From Amphritea japonica ATCC BAA-1530 (GTDB taxonomy: Bacteria > Pseudomonadota > Gammaproteobacteria > Pseudomonadales > Balneatricaceae), in the NCBI RefSeq assembly GCF_016592435.1, contig NZ_AP014545.1:1868693-1932692 (forward strand): 64,000 nucleotides of DNA, in the 5' to 3' direction. Below are positions 30,340 through 44,513 of the stretch, piece by piece. Numbering within the stretch: position 1 is the first letter of the stretch; each line of letters opens with the position of its first letter. The notes under the pieces are model-generated. The model did not search any database and was not told where the DNA came from. It worked only from the letters and a program-made list of their open reading frames with translations. The position numbers and the translations under genes were made by a program.

Positions 30340-33072
30340 TTAATCCTTAGGCGGTGGTGGTGCCAGAACTTCCCGGGCGCCATTATGGCCAGCCTGAGTA
30401 ACTACTCCTGCTGCTTCCATTGATTCAATCATTCGGGCGGCGCGGTTATAACCGATTTTTAATTTGCGCTGTACTGATGAAATTGAGGCCTTACGGGTTT
30501 CAGTTACGAAGGCAACCGCGTCATCATACAAAGCGTCCTGCTCATCGTCTGAGTCACCGCCAGCAAACCCTCCTCCGCCCTCAACAACATCAGACAGGTC
30601 GGTAATCAGATAATCCGGCGCACCGATCTTCTTCCAGGCTTCAACTACCCGGTGTACCTCATCATCACTAACAAAGGCACCGTGAACCCGATTCGGCAAA
30701 CTACTACCCGCAGGTAGGTAAAGCATGTCACCGTTGCCCAGAAGGTGCTCTGCACCACTCTGGTCAAGCACGGTACGTGAATCGATCTTAGAGGACACCT
30801 GAAAGCCGATTCGAGTAGGGATGTTGGCCTTAATCAAACCAGTAATAACATCTACTGAGGGACGCTGAGTGGCCAGAATCAGATGAATACCCGCTGCCCG
30901 TGCTTTCTGGGCGATACGAGCAATCAATTCCTCAACTTTTTTACCGACTACCATCATCATATCGGCAAACTCATCGATACAAACGACGATATAGGGAAGC
31001 GTTTCCAAATAAGGCGCCGGTGCATCAGAGGGTAAACCCTCTTCTTCAGGATTCCAGAGTGGATCGAGCAAAGGGGCTCCTCGCTCTCGGGCCTCTGTTA
31101 CCTTGTCGTTATAACCTGCAATATTCCGCACGCCCATCTTGGACATCAGTTTATAGCGTCGTTCCATCTCTGCAACGCACCAGCGCAGGCCCCCTGCTGC
31201 CTCCTTCATATCAGTGATAACAGGAGCCAGCAAATGCGGAATCCCCTCATAGATAGAGAGTTCAAGCATTTTTGGATCTACCAGCATCAGCCGGACTTCA
31301 TCGGGCGTCGCCTTGAACAATAGGCTGAGCAGCATAGCGTTCACGCCGACAGACTTACCGGAGCCTGTCGTACCAGCTACCAATAAGTGCGGCATCTTAG
31401 CTAGATTTGCGACAACCGGATTACCGGCTATGTCATTACCCAGGCCAAGCGTCAGTTTAGATGACGCCTCTTTGTAGGGCTTAGAATTAAGTACTTCACT
31501 AAGGCGAACCATCTGTCGTTCTTCATTGGGGATCTCTATACCGATGACTGATTTACCGGCAATGACCTCAACTACCCGAACACTCATCACCGCCATTGAA
31601 CGAGCTAGGTCTCTGGCCAGGTTAGTAATACGACTGGCTTTTACCCCCGGCGCGGGTTGCATTTCGAAACGTGTAATAACCGGACCTGGGTTAACTTCAA
31701 CCACCTCCGCAACAATACCAAAGTCTTTTAACTTGCTTTCCAGCAACCGCGACATCTGTTCAAGTTGTTCGTCACTGTAACAATGACCTTGTTTGAGTTC
31801 AGGTGCATCCAGCAGATCCATAGAGGGAATTTTTCTACGAGGCTGACGTTTACGGGCTGCGGGAGTGATGTGATCTAACCCCAGCTCGCTGTCTTTCATC
31901 GGGGTATGTGCTTCTGAGAGCGGTACCACCTTAAGACTTTTACGATCAGCTGCTTCTGAATCGATGCCTGCAAGTGGATCTGATCCGTGGCTGAACTCGG
32001 GATCAACGGTATCTGAAATCCGAGAAGCAGCCTGGCCCCCGGCTTGGAAAACATCCTCGGGGGACATTTCCATCGTTGTGGATGTTACAGCAGACGGCTT
32101 CTGCGCCGTCTTGATAAGCTCATCTGGCGCTGAAATCAGAGGTGCACTTCCTGCTTTAAATTCTGGTAGAGAGTCATCAAAAGGCTGATTTCCTGTCTCC
32201 GCTGCAGGCTGAGAGAAAACGGGTTCCCTGCGTGCTGATCTGGGTGAGACGGCGGCAGGATCTGCCTGAATCAAACTATCTGAAGGTCCGTGTCGAGCCG
32301 CTGCTCGAAGCAGATTTCGCTTCTCTTCATCCTCACTGGCATAAGGATTGGATTCCTCAGGGGCCGCTGTTACACGGGGCGCCGGTTTAAGCTTTGTACC
32401 CAGTCCAAACACCGCTTTGCCCAGCTGCTCTAATAGCTGAGACCAGGACAGCTCCAGAAGTAACGTTAAACCAAACAGTAATGCTGTCCAGAGCACCACC
32501 GAGCTACCAATCAGACTAAACAGCGACACCGCCAGATCTGATACCGCCTGTCCAACCAACCCTCCCATACTGAACGGAAGCTGCCCATCAGCATTTGACA
32601 GATGAGTAGCAGCCAAAGTGGCCAGACTTAATAATACCAATATAGCTCCCGTGATCCGGAGCATCATAAATGGGATACCATCCAGCAAAGCAACATGACT
32701 ACGGAGCATAAAGCGCAATGCGGGCAAAAATAACATCAGTGGAATGAGCCAGGCCGCCAGACCAAAAACAGAAAGCGACAGATCTGCCAGCCATGCGCCA
32801 ACATAACCTGTAAAGTTACGGGCCTCGGGTTGATATCCGAGATGAGACCAGCCCGGGTCACGATTATCATAGCCTGTCAGCGCTAATAACAGGAACACAG
32901 CAAAGCCAATAATAACGATAAGCCCACCCTCTTTAACGACCCGGCTTAGCAAGTCAGAAAAGGAGGCATCCTTAAGTTCTCTGGTATTTGATTCAGTATT
33001 GTTTGTTTCGCCACTATGAGCCAAGAAAAAGTTCCTTACACCTATCCATAAAAATTCCTTCAAAAATAACAT
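30340..33072 (-). CDS. ftsK: DNA translocase FtsK
   Basis: Couples chromosome segregation to division at the septum. The protein, up to 910 residues, has four N-terminal membrane helices (about 45-210), a Pro/Glu/Ser-rich linker (about 225-400), the RecA-like motor with Walker A GTTGSGKS and Walker [14 protein letters not shown], and a C-terminal gamma winged helix (about 845-905) that reads KOPS sites and activates XerCD. The linker is much shorter than in E. coli FtsK (1,329 residues). The start is uncertain: ATG 33072 has a distant GGGAG, while a TTG at 33024 follows AAGGA by 8 bases. Confidence 0.96.
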   Translation of the reverse strand: MLFLKEFLWIGVRNFFLAHSGETNNTESNTRELKDASFSDLLSRVVKEGGLIVIIGFAVFLLLALTGYDNRDPGWSHLGYQPEARNFTGYVGAWLADLSLSVFGLAAWLIPLMLFLPALRFMLRSHVALLDGIPFMMLRITGAILVLLSLATLAATHLSNADGQLPFSMGGLVGQAVSDLAVSLFSLIGSSVVLWTALLFGLTLLLELSWSQLLEQLGKAVFGLGTKLKPAPRVTAAPEESNPYASEDEEKRNLLRAAARHGPSDSLIQADPAAVSPRSARREPVFSQPAAETGNQPFDDSLPEFKAGSAPLISAPDELIKTAQKPSAVTSTTMEMSPEDVFQAGGQAASRISDTVDPEFSHGSDPLAGIDSEAADRKSLKVVPLSEAHTPMKDSELGLDHITPAARKRQPRRKIPSMDLLDAPELKQGHCYSDEQLEQMSRLLESKLKDFGIVAEVVEVNPGPVITRFEMQPAPGVKASRITNLARDLARSMAVMSVRVVEVIAGKSVIGIEIPNEERQMVRLSEVLNSKPYKEASSKLTLGLGNDIAGNPVVANLAKMPHLLVAGTTGSGKSVGVNAMLLSLLFKATPDEVRLMLVDPKMLELSIYEGIPHLLAPVITDMKEAAGGLRWCVAEMERRYKLMSKMGVRNIAGYNDKVTEARERGAPLLDPLWNPEEEGLPSDAPAPYLETLPYIVVCIDEFADMMMVVGKKVEELIARIAQKARAAGIHLILATQRPSVDVITGLIKANIPTRIGFQVSSKIDSRTVLDQSGAEHLLGNGDMLYLPAGSSLPNRVHGAFVSDDEVHRVVEAWKKIGAPDYLITDLSDVVEGGGGFAGGDSDDEQDALYDDAVAFVTETRKASISSVQRKLKIGYNRAARMIESMEAAGVVTQAGHNGAREVLAPPPPKD

Positions 33073-33284
33073 ATTTCAGCGCAGCTCCCCAGCTACAAAG
33101 CTGACTTTTATATCCTATATTCAGCTTACCGCTTATCACTGAGCAGAAACTGAACAGACCGACATATATACGACAGCATATGGATGCGGGGTTTATGACC
33201 CGAGAGGGAATAAAAAATTCAGACTTAATCGCGGTTTTGTCCTTTAGCGGAAACGGGCATAATAGGCGCCAACAATATGTGTGA

Positions 33285-34256
<972 letters not shown>

Positions 34257-34268
34257 TACTGGCTTTCT

Positions 34269-34982
34269 ATGATTCCCTGGCTTGACCCATACAGCACTGA
34301 GTTCCCTCCCGTCAGCGATGCATTAGATGAGCCTAATGGGCTTCTCGCTGCAGGTGGTGATCTCAGTGCTCTACGTTTACTAGAGGCCTATCGGCGGGGA
34401 ATCTTTCCCTGGTTTAATCCCGGCGAGCCTATTTTATGGTGGTCACCAGACCCCCGTTGTACACTTGCGCCGGCAGATATACATATCTCCCGAAGCCTGC
34501 GTAAAGCAATACGTAAAACTGAGTTCGATATTACATTTGATCAGGCGTTTTCTGAGGTGGTCGAAGCCTGCGCTGCTCCCAGACAGTACAGTACAGATAC
34601 CTGGATAAGTGATCAGATGCTGGAAGCCTATACCGACCTGCATCGCCGGGGGCACGCGCATTCGGTAGAGCTATGGCAAAATGGCGATCTAGTCGGCGGA
34701 CTCTATGGTATCGCTATGGGGCGACTTTTCTTCGGCGAATCTATGTTTAGTAAAACAACCAATGCCTCTAAAATAGCATTTGTTTTTTTTGCCAGACAAT
34801 TAGAGAAATGGGGCTATGCTTTAATTGATTGTCAGATTGAAAATGACCATCTGACAAGTCTGGGAGCTAGTACGATTACCAGAGCAGAGTTTCAACGCTA
34901 CCTCATGCGAAATTTAGCACCGGAAACCTGTCATAGCTGGCAGTTTGATATAGATAAAGAAGACGTGGTGATAACTGAGTGA
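34269..34982 (+). CDS. aat: Leucyl/phenylalanyl-tRNA-protein transferase
   Basis: Adds Leu or Phe from tRNA to proteins with N-terminal Arg or Lys, making them ClpS/ClpAP substrates. It has 237 residues with the family's YRRGIFPWF, ILWWSPDPR, and GGLYGIAMGRLFFGESMFS motifs. It overlaps bpt by 4 bases (GTGA), and clpS/clpA are encoded 1.1 kb on, so the whole N-degron pathway is grouped here. Confidence 0.97.
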   Translation: MIPWLDPYSTEFPPVSDALDEPNGLLAAGGDLSALRLLEAYRRGIFPWFNPGEPILWWSPDPRCTLAPADIHISRSLRKAIRKTEFDITFDQAFSEVVEACAAPRQYSTDTWISDQMLEAYTDLHRRGHAHSVELWQNGDLVGGLYGIAMGRLFFGESMFSKTTNASKIAFVFFARQLEKWGYALIDCQIENDHLTSLGASTITRAEFQRYLMRNLAPETCHSWQFDIDKEDVVITE

Positions 34983-35689
34983 CCAACCTGAAAACCCTCC
35001 ACTTTTATGCTACACCAGAGCATGAGTGCAGCTATCTTGAAGGATTCGACGCAAAGACGTTATTTGTTGATCCTCAGGAGATTATCAGCACAGACGCATA
35101 TAGCCAGCTGTCTGACCTTGGTTTTCGTCGTAGCGGAAAGCATATCTATCGCCCTTACTGCAGTCATTGTCAGGCTTGTATCTCTGTTCGAGTCAATGGC
35201 CGTGAATTTATTCCCAGTAAAAGCCAAAAAAGAGTCCTCAATAAGAATAAAGATCTGACCGCTGTTGCTGTTCCAGCTCAGTTTACTGATGAATACTATG
35301 CGCTCTATGCCAACTACATAAACACCCGTCACAGTGATGGTGATATGTACCCACCTACTCCTGAGCAATTCAGCGCGTTTCTTATTGAAGGAGGCCAGCA
35401 GGGCTGCTTTTACGAATTCAGAGATCCACAGGGAAAACTGGTCGCATTGGCTGTAACTGACTATCTGACCCAGGGGCTTTCGGCGATTTATACTTTTTTT
35501 GACCCTGAAGAGAGCAGTCGAAGCCTGGGAAGTTATGCCATTCTCTGGCAGCTCCAAGAGGTCAAACGTCTTGAGCTTGAATACCTATACCTGGGTTATT
35601 GGATTCGAGAATGCCAGAAAATGTCCTACAAAGTCGCTTACAATCCGCTTGAGATGCTGCTTCATGGTCAATGGATCCTTGTGGATTAG
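34979..35689 (+). CDS. bpt: Aspartate/glutamate leucyltransferase
   Basis: Transfers Leu from tRNA to N-terminal Asp or Glu, creating an N-degron; it is related to the eukaryotic Ate1 arginyltransferase. It has 236 residues. The N-terminal Cys-containing domain is visible as YRPYCSHCQACISVRV, and the C-terminal acyltransferase part as SAIYTFFDPE and YLGYWI. It begins with GTG overlapping the aat stop. This family was formerly named ate in bacteria. Confidence 0.96.
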   Translation: MTNLKTLHFYATPEHECSYLEGFDAKTLFVDPQEIISTDAYSQLSDLGFRRSGKHIYRPYCSHCQACISVRVNGREFIPSKSQKRVLNKNKDLTAVAVPAQFTDEYYALYANYINTRHSDGDMYPPTPEQFSAFLIEGGQQGCFYEFRDPQGKLVALAVTDYLTQGLSAIYTFFDPEESSRSLGSYAILWQLQEVKRLELEYLYLGYWIRECQKMSYKVAYNPLEMLLHGQWILVD

Positions 35690-35708
35690 TAAAAACCGTT
35701 AAATCTCT

Positions 35709-35737
35709 TTGATAATTATAGAAAAGTAAGGCAGAAT
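35709..35737 (+). promoter_or_regulatory. Probable infA promoter
   Basis: TTGATA and CAGAAT are separated by 17 bases, 51 bp before the infA start. The -35 is good and the -10 is only fair. Confidence 0.4.
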
Positions 35738-35788
35738 ACTGCGCTGCAAAATGTAGAGTTTGCAATTAATTAAATTTAGGTAGGTAGA

Positions 35789-36007
35789 ATGGCTAAAGAA
35801 GACAGCTTTGAAATGGAAGGCGTTGTGACCGACACTCTGCCTAACACAATGTTTCGGGTAGAACTCGAAAACGGTCACGTTGTAACCGCACACATCTCAG
35901 GCAAAATGCGTAAGAATTACATCCGCATCCTGACCGGTGACAAAGTAAAGGTAGAGCTAACACCTTACGACCTTACCAAAGGGCGCATCACCTACCGCGC
36001 ACGCTAA
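35789..36007 (+). CDS. infA: Translation initiation factor IF-1
   Basis: Seventy-two residues forming a single S1/OB-fold domain that occupies the ribosomal A site during initiation. The sequence ([20 protein letters not shown] and KMRKNYIRI) is almost invariant in gammaproteobacteria. TAGGTAGG precedes the ATG, and a strong terminator follows 2 bases past the stop. Its place between bpt and clpA is the conserved order. Confidence 0.98.
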   Translation: MAKEDSFEMEGVVTDTLPNTMFRVELENGHVVTAHISGKMRKNYIRILTGDKVKVELTPYDLTKGRITYRAR

Positions 36008-36008
36008 T

Positions 36009-36037
36009 AAAAAAAACGGCCTACGGGCCGTTTTTTT
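36009..36037. terminator. Bidirectional terminator between infA and clpA
   Basis: AAAAAAACGGCC-TACG-GGCCGTTTTTTT gives T-runs on both strands between convergent genes. Confidence 0.9.
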
Positions 36038-36065
36038 ATCTCTAATTTAAAGCAAATCCGCTGAG

Positions 36066-38324
36066 TTAAGCGGCAACCACTGCATTAATCTCAATTTCAT
36101 TCTCGCTATTGATGGTGATATCCACCTCACCTCCTCCTTCAGCCAGCTCACCAAACAAAATCATCTCAGCCAAAGGCTTCTTCAGCTTCTCCTGAATTAA
36201 GCGCTTCATCGGCCGGGCGCCCATCGTGGCATCATAGCCCTTATCAGCAAACCATTGACGCACATCGTCATCTACATTGAGGACTACGCCCTTATCGTCA
36301 AGCTGCGCCTGAAGCTCAGTCAGGAACTTATCAACCACGCCGGTGATAACAGCAGGCGATAGCGCTTTAAATTGAATAATACCATCCAGCCGGTTACGAA
36401 ATTCAGGCGTAAATAGCTTTTTAATCGCTTCCATGCCGTCCGTTGTGTTGTCCTGCTGACTGAATCCTATAGAAGTTCGGGCCATCTGCTCAGCGCCGGC
36501 ATTAGTCGTCATCACCAGTATAACGTTACGGAAATCAGCTTTACGCCCATTGTTATCGGTCAATGTACCGTTGTCCATTACCTGCAATAACAGGTTGAAC
36601 ACCTCTGGATGCGCCTTTTCTATCTCATCCAGCAGAAGCACTGCGTGAGGCGACTTAGTTACCGCCTCCGTCAATAAACCACCCTGATCGTAGCCAACAT
36701 AACCAGGAGGCGCTCCAATTAGGCGAGAAACCGTATGACGCTCCATATACTCAGACATATCAAAGCGGATCAGCTCAATTCCCATAATACGGGCCAACTG
36801 GGTGGTTACCTCGGTTTTACCCACGCCCGTAGGCCCGGAGAAGAGGAATGAGCCTACCGGCTTATTCGGCTCATTAAGGCCTGCGCGGGACAGCTTAATC
36901 GCAGCAGATAATGTATTGATCGCCTCATCCTGCCCAAGAACAACCATTTTAAGATTGCTGTCGAGCTTTTTGAGCTGTTCTTTATCTGAAGCTGATACGC
37001 TCTTAGCGGGTATTCTGGCTATTTTTGCCACAACAACTTCCACTTCGCGAACATCGATAATGGCGCTACGCTCATTCTCTTTTAGCAGCTGCTGATAGGC
37101 ACCCGCCTCATCAATAACATCTATTGCCTTATCAGGCATATGTTTATCATTGATATAACGATCGGCCATTTCAGAAGCAGCACGTAATGCTTCATCGGTA
37201 TAGCTGACGTTATGATGACCTTCAAAACGACTCTTCAGGCCATGCAGAATTTTAATGGTATCCTCAACAGAAGGCTCAAGAATATCGACCTTTTGAAAGC
37301 GTCTTGCGAGCGCTCTGTCTTTTTCAAAAATACCACGAAACTCCTGGAATGTTGTCGAGCCAATGCAGCGAAGCTGACCAGAACTCAACAAGGGCTTCAA
37401 TAGGTTGGATGCATCCATCGAGCCACCGGATGCAGCACCAGCACCTATAATGGTATGAATTTCATCAATAAACAGGATGGCATGCTCCTGATCTTTGATT
37501 TCGTTTAGCAGGCCTTTTAAGCGCTTTTCAAAGTCGCCCCGATATTTAGTGCCTGCAAGCAAAGCACCTAAATCAAGCGAATAAACGGTACTAGACGCAA
37601 TAACATCAGGCACTAACCCTTCAACTATATGTTTTGCGAGACCTTCAGCGATTGCGGTTTTACCAACACCGGCTTCACCAACAAGCAATGGATTATTCTT
37701 ACGTCGCCGGGAAAGAATCTGAATGACGCGCTCAACCTCGTCATCGCGCCCTACCAGAGGATCAATGCGACCGGACATTGCCTGTTCATTAAGATTAACT
37801 GAGAAATTAGCCAGCGGACTTTTGTCTTTTTCGACAGCAGTGTCCCCTTCCAGCAAGCCTTCTTCGCTTGCATGGCCATCGTTTTCTTCAATTTTAGAGA
37901 TGCCATGGGAGATGTAATTAACAACATCGATTCTTTCAATGCCCTGCTGGTTCAATACATAAACAGCCTGACTCTCTTGCTCACTAAAGATAGCCACCAA
38001 AACATTAGCGCCATTCACCTCGCCTTTACCTGATGACTGAACATGAAAAACAGCCCGTTGTAGAACCCGCTGAAAGCCCAGTGTAGGCTGAGTTTCAATA
38101 TCAGGGATGTCATCTGGTAGCAAAGGAGTTGTATCTTCAATAAACGCACTCAGCAAACTGCGCATTTTATTAAGATCAACACCGCAAGCATCAAGCACAG
38201 CCCGTGCTTCTGAGTTATCAAGCAGAGCCAATAACAAGTGCTCTACAGTCATAAATTCGTGGCGTTTAGCGCGCGCATTTTTAAAGGCGACGCTAAGCGT
38301 ATCTTCAAGCTCTTTATTTAACAT
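36066..38324 (-). CDS. clpA: ClpA, ATP-dependent unfoldase of ClpAP
   Basis: Unfolds proteins and feeds them to ClpP. It has 752 residues: an N-terminal Clp repeat domain (about 1-145) that docks ClpS, then two AAA+ modules with Walker A motifs [13 protein letters not shown] and [13 protein letters not shown]. The ClpP-docking loop is IGF, in SIGFSQQDN, where E. coli has IGL. It is 13 bases downstream of clpS and co-transcribed with it. No clpP lies in the window. Confidence 0.98.
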   Translation of the reverse strand: MLNKELEDTLSVAFKNARAKRHEFMTVEHLLLALLDNSEARAVLDACGVDLNKMRSLLSAFIEDTTPLLPDDIPDIETQPTLGFQRVLQRAVFHVQSSGKGEVNGANVLVAIFSEQESQAVYVLNQQGIERIDVVNYISHGISKIEENDGHASEEGLLEGDTAVEKDKSPLANFSVNLNEQAMSGRIDPLVGRDDEVERVIQILSRRRKNNPLLVGEAGVGKTAIAEGLAKHIVEGLVPDVIASSTVYSLDLGALLAGTKYRGDFEKRLKGLLNEIKDQEHAILFIDEIHTIIGAGAASGGSMDASNLLKPLLSSGQLRCIGSTTFQEFRGIFEKDRALARRFQKVDILEPSVEDTIKILHGLKSRFEGHHNVSYTDEALRAASEMADRYINDKHMPDKAIDVIDEAGAYQQLLKENERSAIIDVREVEVVVAKIARIPAKSVSASDKEQLKKLDSNLKMVVLGQDEAINTLSAAIKLSRAGLNEPNKPVGSFLFSGPTGVGKTEVTTQLARIMGIELIRFDMSEYMERHTVSRLIGAPPGYVGYDQGGLLTEAVTKSPHAVLLLDEIEKAHPEVFNLLLQVMDNGTLTDNNGRKADFRNVILVMTTNAGAEQMARTSIGFSQQDNTTDGMEAIKKLFTPEFRNRLDGIIQFKALSPAVITGVVDKFLTELQAQLDDKGVVLNVDDDVRQWFADKGYDATMGARPMKRLIQEKLKKPLAEMILFGELAEGGGEVDITINSENEIEINAVVAA

Positions 38325-38337
38325 ACCTAATGCTCCG

Positions 38338-38667
38338 CTACGCTTTTTCTACTTCACACAATAGAGGGTGGTTACACTCTCTGGCATATTGATTGACTTG
38401 AGTTGCTTTAGTTTCAGCAATGTCCAGGGTAAATACTCCACACACACCCTTCCCTTTAGTATGGACCGCCAGCATCACTTGTGTAGCTTTTTCCTGATTC
38501 ATTGCGAAAAAACCCATCAAAACCTCCACCACAAAGTCCATAGGGGTATAGTCATCATTCATTAAAACGACCCTATACATCGATGGACGTTTAAGTTCTG
38601 GCTTCGCTTCTTCTGTGACCAACCCGGTATTATGATCATCAGCAAACTCATCAGCATCACCAGACAT
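38338..38667 (-). CDS. clpS: ClpS, N-degron adaptor of ClpAP
   Basis: Binds N-terminal Leu, Phe, Trp or Tyr and hands such proteins to ClpA. It has 109 residues with a flexible acidic N-terminus and a core showing [15 protein letters not shown] and [19 protein letters not shown]. The frame is open further upstream to 38733, but that extension is unlike the family and reaches into the divergent promoter region; ATG 38667 is preferred. Divergent from cspD, as in E. coli. Confidence 0.96.
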   Translation of the reverse strand: MSGDADEFADDHNTGLVTEEAKPELKRPSMYRVVLMNDDYTPMDFVVEVLMGFFAMNQEKATQVMLAVHTKGKGVCGVFTLDIAETKATQVNQYARECNHPLLCEVEKA

Positions 38668-38936
38668 ATTTATTGCATTAAACCCTGTGTGCTTATCACA
38701 TCTCAAAAAATTGTACAAAAAATAACACCTCATTTTGGGTACCCCTTATTGCATGGGGGTTCCGGGCCAATGTTATACTCACATTTGCAGGAGTAAGAGT
38801 ATAAGTAGTATCGGTTGTCCCTGCGTTTGACAAGGAACTTTCACTCTTGTTGCAACATTGTAGCAAGAGAGTTTGTTGCGGTAACAGGCCCAAAGGTAAA
38901 TTCGGGCCGCGGTAATTCGGATATTGGGGGACACCA

Positions 38937-39164
38937 ATGCACACAGGGAAAGTCAAATGGTTTAATAATGCGAAAGGATTTGGTTTTATCGTTTCGCCTG
39001 ATTTTGACGAAGATTTATTTGCTCACTTTTCTGTTATACAAGCCGATGGCTATAAAAGCCTCAAAGCAGGTCAGGAAGTTGAATTTGAAACAACACCAGG
39101 ACCGAAAGGAACACATGCAATAAATATCAAGCCAACCACATTAACTGAAACAGAGGAGGCCTAG
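38937..39164 (+). CDS. cspD: Cold-shock-domain protein CspD
   Basis: Seventy-five residues forming one cold-shock domain with RNP1 (KGFGFI) and an RNP2-like LFAHFSVI. The acidic C-terminal tail and the divergent clpS neighbour identify CspD, in E. coli a stationary-phase inhibitor of replication rather than a true cold-shock protein. A strong GGGGGA precedes the ATG. Confidence 0.93.
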   Translation: MHTGKVKWFNNAKGFGFIVSPDFDEDLFAHFSVIQADGYKSLKAGQEVEFETTPGPKGTHAINIKPTTLTETEEA

Positions 39165-39233
39165 CGCTCAGGTTATCCTGGTAAGCCAATAACAGCGCTC
39201 CAACAAATGTTTCTACATCCCCTGGATAATTAT

Positions 39234-39260
39234 AAGGAAGGCCGAATCATAGCCTTTCTT
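39234..39260 (+). terminator. Weak hairpin after cspD
   Basis: AAGGAAGGC / GCCTTTCTT can pair with one G-U, but no T-run follows. It may be the cspD transcript end. Confidence 0.3.
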
Positions 39261-39359
39261 ATAATCCCCTCACTTTTCACTTTTTAACCTTGCAACACCC
39301 TCTCAGACGCTGCTACCCTGCCTTTTCGATCAATCCAGTTGCGAAAACAGATCAGAGCA

Positions 39360-39977
39360 ATGTCTGATATAATTATTTTTAACAAGCCTTTTCAAGTACT
39401 TACTCAGTTTACTGATACTGAAGACCGACGCACTCTCAGCGATTTTATTAAGCGCAAAGGAGTCTATGCAGCAGGCCGGTTAGATTACGACTCCGAAGGG
39501 CTGTTAATCCTAACTGACGATGGCAAGCTGCAACATCAACTGGCAGACCCCAGGTTTAAGCTTGAAAAAACATATTGGGCTCAAGTCGAAGGTGATATTG
39601 ACGACCAGGCGCTAGAGCGGCTACGCAAAGGCGTTGAACTTAAAGACGGCAAAACCCGCCCGGCTCGAGCCAAAAAGCTGCCAGCACCGCGTATCTGGCC
39701 ACGCACCCCACCTATTCGTGAGCGACTGAACCAGCCTACTAGCTGGATTGAACTAAAGATCAGCGAAGGAAAAAACCGCCAGGTACGACGCATGACCGCG
39801 GCTGTCGGCTTCCCTACTCTTCGATTAATTCGGGTAGCGATTGGCAATTGGCGGCTGGATAGCTTAAAGCCAGGTGAGCATAGAACCGAGCAGGTCAATA
39901 TACCCAACCCTAAACAAAAGCCGCAACCTGCAACAAATTCAAAAACCAGAAGAAGCTCGAACAGGAGACCCCGCTAA
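39360..39977 (+). CDS. rluE: 23S rRNA pseudouridine(2457) synthase
   Basis: A 205-residue RsuA-family pseudouridine synthase. The catalytic Asp lies in AGRLDYDSEGLL; other family blocks are FNKPFQVLTQFTD, RTPPIRERLNQPTSW and EGKNRQVRRMTAAVGFPTLRLIR, which agree best with E. coli RluE. There is no N-terminal S4 domain. The frame is open to a TTG at 39339, but ATG 39360 fits the family better. The C-terminus ends in a basic Lys/Arg/Pro tail. Confidence 0.92.
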   Translation: MSDIIIFNKPFQVLTQFTDTEDRRTLSDFIKRKGVYAAGRLDYDSEGLLILTDDGKLQHQLADPRFKLEKTYWAQVEGDIDDQALERLRKGVELKDGKTRPARAKKLPAPRIWPRTPPIRERLNQPTSWIELKISEGKNRQVRRMTAAVGFPTLRLIRVAIGNWRLDSLKPGEHRTEQVNIPNPKQKPQPATNSKTRRSSNRRPR

Positions 39978-39985
39978 GCGGCCTT

Positions 39986-40441
39986 TCACCAACTATCTGC
40001 GGCATCCAGATCTGTTTTTTTCGCTTCGACCCAGTGCTCGCCCTCAACAGTGATCTCTTTTTTCCAAAAAGGCGCATCACGCTTAAGAAAATCCATAATA
40101 AACTGAGCAGCCTGAAATCCTTCAGTTCGATGAGCGCTACCGACACCGACAAATACAATGTTTTCATTCAGCGCCAACCGGCCAACGCGATGGACAATCA
40201 CAATATTGCCTAACAACCAGCGTTCACGAGCTTCACAAGCTATTTTAATGAGCGCCTTCTCTGTCATGCCCGGATAATACTCTAAATACATAGCGTCAAG
40301 CTCAACATCGCCTTCCAGTTGCCGCACAACACCGGTGAAAGTTACGATCGCACCATTACTGGCATCGTTAGCACGTACCTGATCAGACAATTCTGCGATA
40401 GAAAAATCTTCTTTCTGAATTGATATACTGTCTGTAAACAA
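39986..40441 (-). CDS. moaE: Molybdopterin synthase catalytic subunit MoaE
   Basis: Large subunit of molybdopterin synthase, which adds sulfur to precursor Z with thiocarboxylated MoaD. Family blocks are GAIVTFTGVVR, LEYYPGMTEKAL, HRVGRL, VGVGSAHR and FLKRDAPFWKKE with catalytic Lys. The frame is open to 40528, but a TTG at 40441 follows GGAG by 6 bases and yields 151 residues, against 150 in E. coli, so I use it. No moaD or other molybdenum-cofactor gene is nearby. Confidence 0.92.
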   Translation of the reverse strand: MFTDSISIQKEDFSIAELSDQVRANDASNGAIVTFTGVVRQLEGDVELDAMYLEYYPGMTEKALIKIACEARERWLLGNIVIVHRVGRLALNENIVFVGVGSAHRTEGFQAAQFIMDFLKRDAPFWKKEITVEGEHWVEAKKTDLDAADSW

Positions 40442-40607
40442 AGCTCTCTCCAAACCACACCTTAAACTACAGCCAAAAGCGGTGTTAAATGATAAAGTTA
40501 TCCGCTTAATCTGCCTGCTAAAAACCAATTGATGGTTATTTTATACTGAGATCAATTATTTCAGCATAGCAGGCGTAGTCACAAGCTTTTAATATACGGA
40601 ATACCGA

Positions 40608-41066
40608 ATGCGTTGGACACCCCACGCCACTGTGGCAACGATAATTGAAAAGAATGGAAAGTTTCTTTGTGTCGAAGAACAATCTGTTTCTCGTGGGGAG
40701 TTGGTTATTAACCAGCCTGCGGGACATATAGAAGCAGGTGAAACCTTTATTCAGGCAGCCATTCGTGAAACGCTTGAAGAGACAGGCTGGACAGTAACAC
40801 CGACCGCATTAGTGGGTATTTATATCTATACCGCGCCAGCTAATGGCATCACTTATCACCGTTACTGCTTTGTTGCTCAAGCGGTTTCTTATGATGCCGA
40901 CCTGCCACTGGACACCGGCATTGAACAGGCCCTATGGCTAAGCAGAGAAGAGCTGGAGCAACGACAGAGCCAACTGCGAAGCCCTATGGTTACCCGATGC
41001 ATCGATGATTATATGTCAGGTGCCCGGTACCCTCTCGAGCTGATCATCGAAGAGAATGCCGTTTAA
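40608..41066 (+). CDS. nudJ: Nudix hydrolase NudJ
   Basis: A 152-residue Nudix phosphatase. The full Nudix box spans residues 39-61 with Gly39, Glu45, Arg53-Glu54, Glu57-Glu58 and Gly60. PHATVA, QPAGHIE and the C-terminal RSPMVTRC...RYPLE region match E. coli NudJ, which hydrolyses HMP-pyrophosphate and nucleoside tri/diphosphates. It precedes mnmA by about 90 bp, the same order as in E. coli. Confidence 0.92.
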   Translation: MRWTPHATVATIIEKNGKFLCVEEQSVSRGELVINQPAGHIEAGETFIQAAIRETLEETGWTVTPTALVGIYIYTAPANGITYHRYCFVAQAVSYDADLPLDTGIEQALWLSREELEQRQSQLRSPMVTRCIDDYMSGARYPLELIIEENAV

Positions 41067-41157
41067 TTAGTTTCTATCCGTTCAGCATTGAAATCGGCGA
41101 CTCTGGTCGCATATTAATAAAAGTATCTAACTGCTATTAAGGTCATCTAAACGCCCT

Positions 41158-42255
41158 ATGTCAGATCCAGCAAATATTAAAGTTATCGTCGGCATGTCCG
41201 GCGGCGTTGATTCATCAGTCTCAGCACTCTTACTTCAACAGCAAGGGTATCAGGTCGAAGGCCTGTTTATGAAAAACTGGGATGAAGATGACGGTACCGA
41301 TTACTGCACGGCCATGGATGATCTGGCTGACGCTCAGGCGGTCAGCGATAAACTGAACATAAAGCTCCATACCGCCAATTTCGCTGCTGAATATTGGGAT
41401 AATGTGTTCGAGCACTTTCTTGAAGAGTACAAGGCTGGTCGAACCCCGAATCCTGACATTCTCTGTAATCGAGAGATAAAATTTAAGGCGTTTCTAGACT
41501 ATGCGAAGGTACTGGGTGCCGACATGATAGCCACTGGCCACTATGTGCGCCGTGGAGACCAGAACGGAACAGCCGCTTTATTAAAGGGTCTGGATAATAA
41601 CAAAGATCAAAGTTACTTCCTCCATCAGGTCGGCAGTAACGAACTGGCACTAACTCTGTTTCCGGTGGGAGAGTTGGAAAAACCAGAGGTACGCCGACTG
41701 GCAGAACAGCACGATCTGATAACGCATGATAAAAAAGACAGCACGGGTATCTGCTTCATTGGTGAACGCCGATTTACGGATTTTCTTAAACAGTACCTGC
41801 CTGCTCAACCGGGTAAAATTGAAACACCTGAGGGCGATGTAATTGGCCAGCACCAGGGGCTGATGTATCACACCATTGGTCAGCGTCAGGGGCTAGGTAT
41901 CGGCGGATTAAAAAACTATCCCGAAGAGCCCTGGTTTGTGGCCGAGAAGGACCTGGAACGCAATGTATTAGTCGCTGTTCAGGGGCAGCAGCATGATCTG
42001 CTATTCAGCAATTGGCTGGATGCCAGTGATCTCTTCTGGATCAATGGCGAAAAACCAGCCCTACCTTTCAACTGCCGGGCAAAAGTCCGCTATCGACAAG
42101 CTGATCAGGCCTGTACCGTGATGGCAGAGGGCGATGGGTACAGAATCGAGTTCGAAGAGCCACAAAGAGCGGTAACTCCAGGCCAGTCTGTCGTCATCTA
42201 CAAGGGCGAAGTTTGTCTCGGCGGTGGCGTTATAGAAACCACTGGCAAAGTATAA
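41158..42255 (+). CDS. mnmA: tRNA-specific 2-thiouridylase MnmA
   Basis: Thiolates U34 of tRNA-Lys, -Glu and -Gln. It has 365 residues with the PP-loop GMSGGVDSS (12-20), catalytic Cys103 in DILCNRE and Cys199 in GICFIGER, matching E. coli Cys102 and Cys199. Sulfur is expected to arrive from the Tus relay. hflD follows 17 bases later. Confidence 0.97.
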   Translation: MSDPANIKVIVGMSGGVDSSVSALLLQQQGYQVEGLFMKNWDEDDGTDYCTAMDDLADAQAVSDKLNIKLHTANFAAEYWDNVFEHFLEEYKAGRTPNPDILCNREIKFKAFLDYAKVLGADMIATGHYVRRGDQNGTAALLKGLDNNKDQSYFLHQVGSNELALTLFPVGELEKPEVRRLAEQHDLITHDKKDSTGICFIGERRFTDFLKQYLPAQPGKIETPEGDVIGQHQGLMYHTIGQRQGLGIGGLKNYPEEPWFVAEKDLERNVLVAVQGQQHDLLFSNWLDASDLFWINGEKPALPFNCRAKVRYRQADQACTVMAEGDGYRIEFEEPQRAVTPGQSVVIYKGEVCLGGGVIETTGKV

Positions 42256-42272
42256 GGATACAGGTAAGCGAT

Positions 42273-44434
<2,162 letters not shown>

Positions 44435-44449
44435 TCGTCACTTGGCATG

Positions 44450-44478
44450 AAAAAGCAGAGCTCCGGCTCTGCTTTTTT
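44450..44478 (+). terminator. Intrinsic terminator of purB
   Basis: AGCAGAGC-TCCG-GCTCTGCT with flanking A- and T-runs, 16 bases past the stop. Confidence 0.88.
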
Positions 44479-44513
44479 ATTGCTTTAACTTTCTAATTTA
44501 AGTGTTTGAAATT

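Noticed and set aside
35060-35557. Long antisense reading frame of 165 codons over bpt
   Set aside because: It lies wholly opposite a well-conserved gene and its translation resembles no family.
38668-38733. N-terminal extension of ClpS
   Set aside because: Unlike the family N-terminus and located in the divergent clpS/cspD promoter region.
40442-40528. N-terminal extension of MoaE from an upstream ATG
   Set aside because: The TTG at 40441 has a good ribosome-binding site and gives the family length; the extension has no counterpart.
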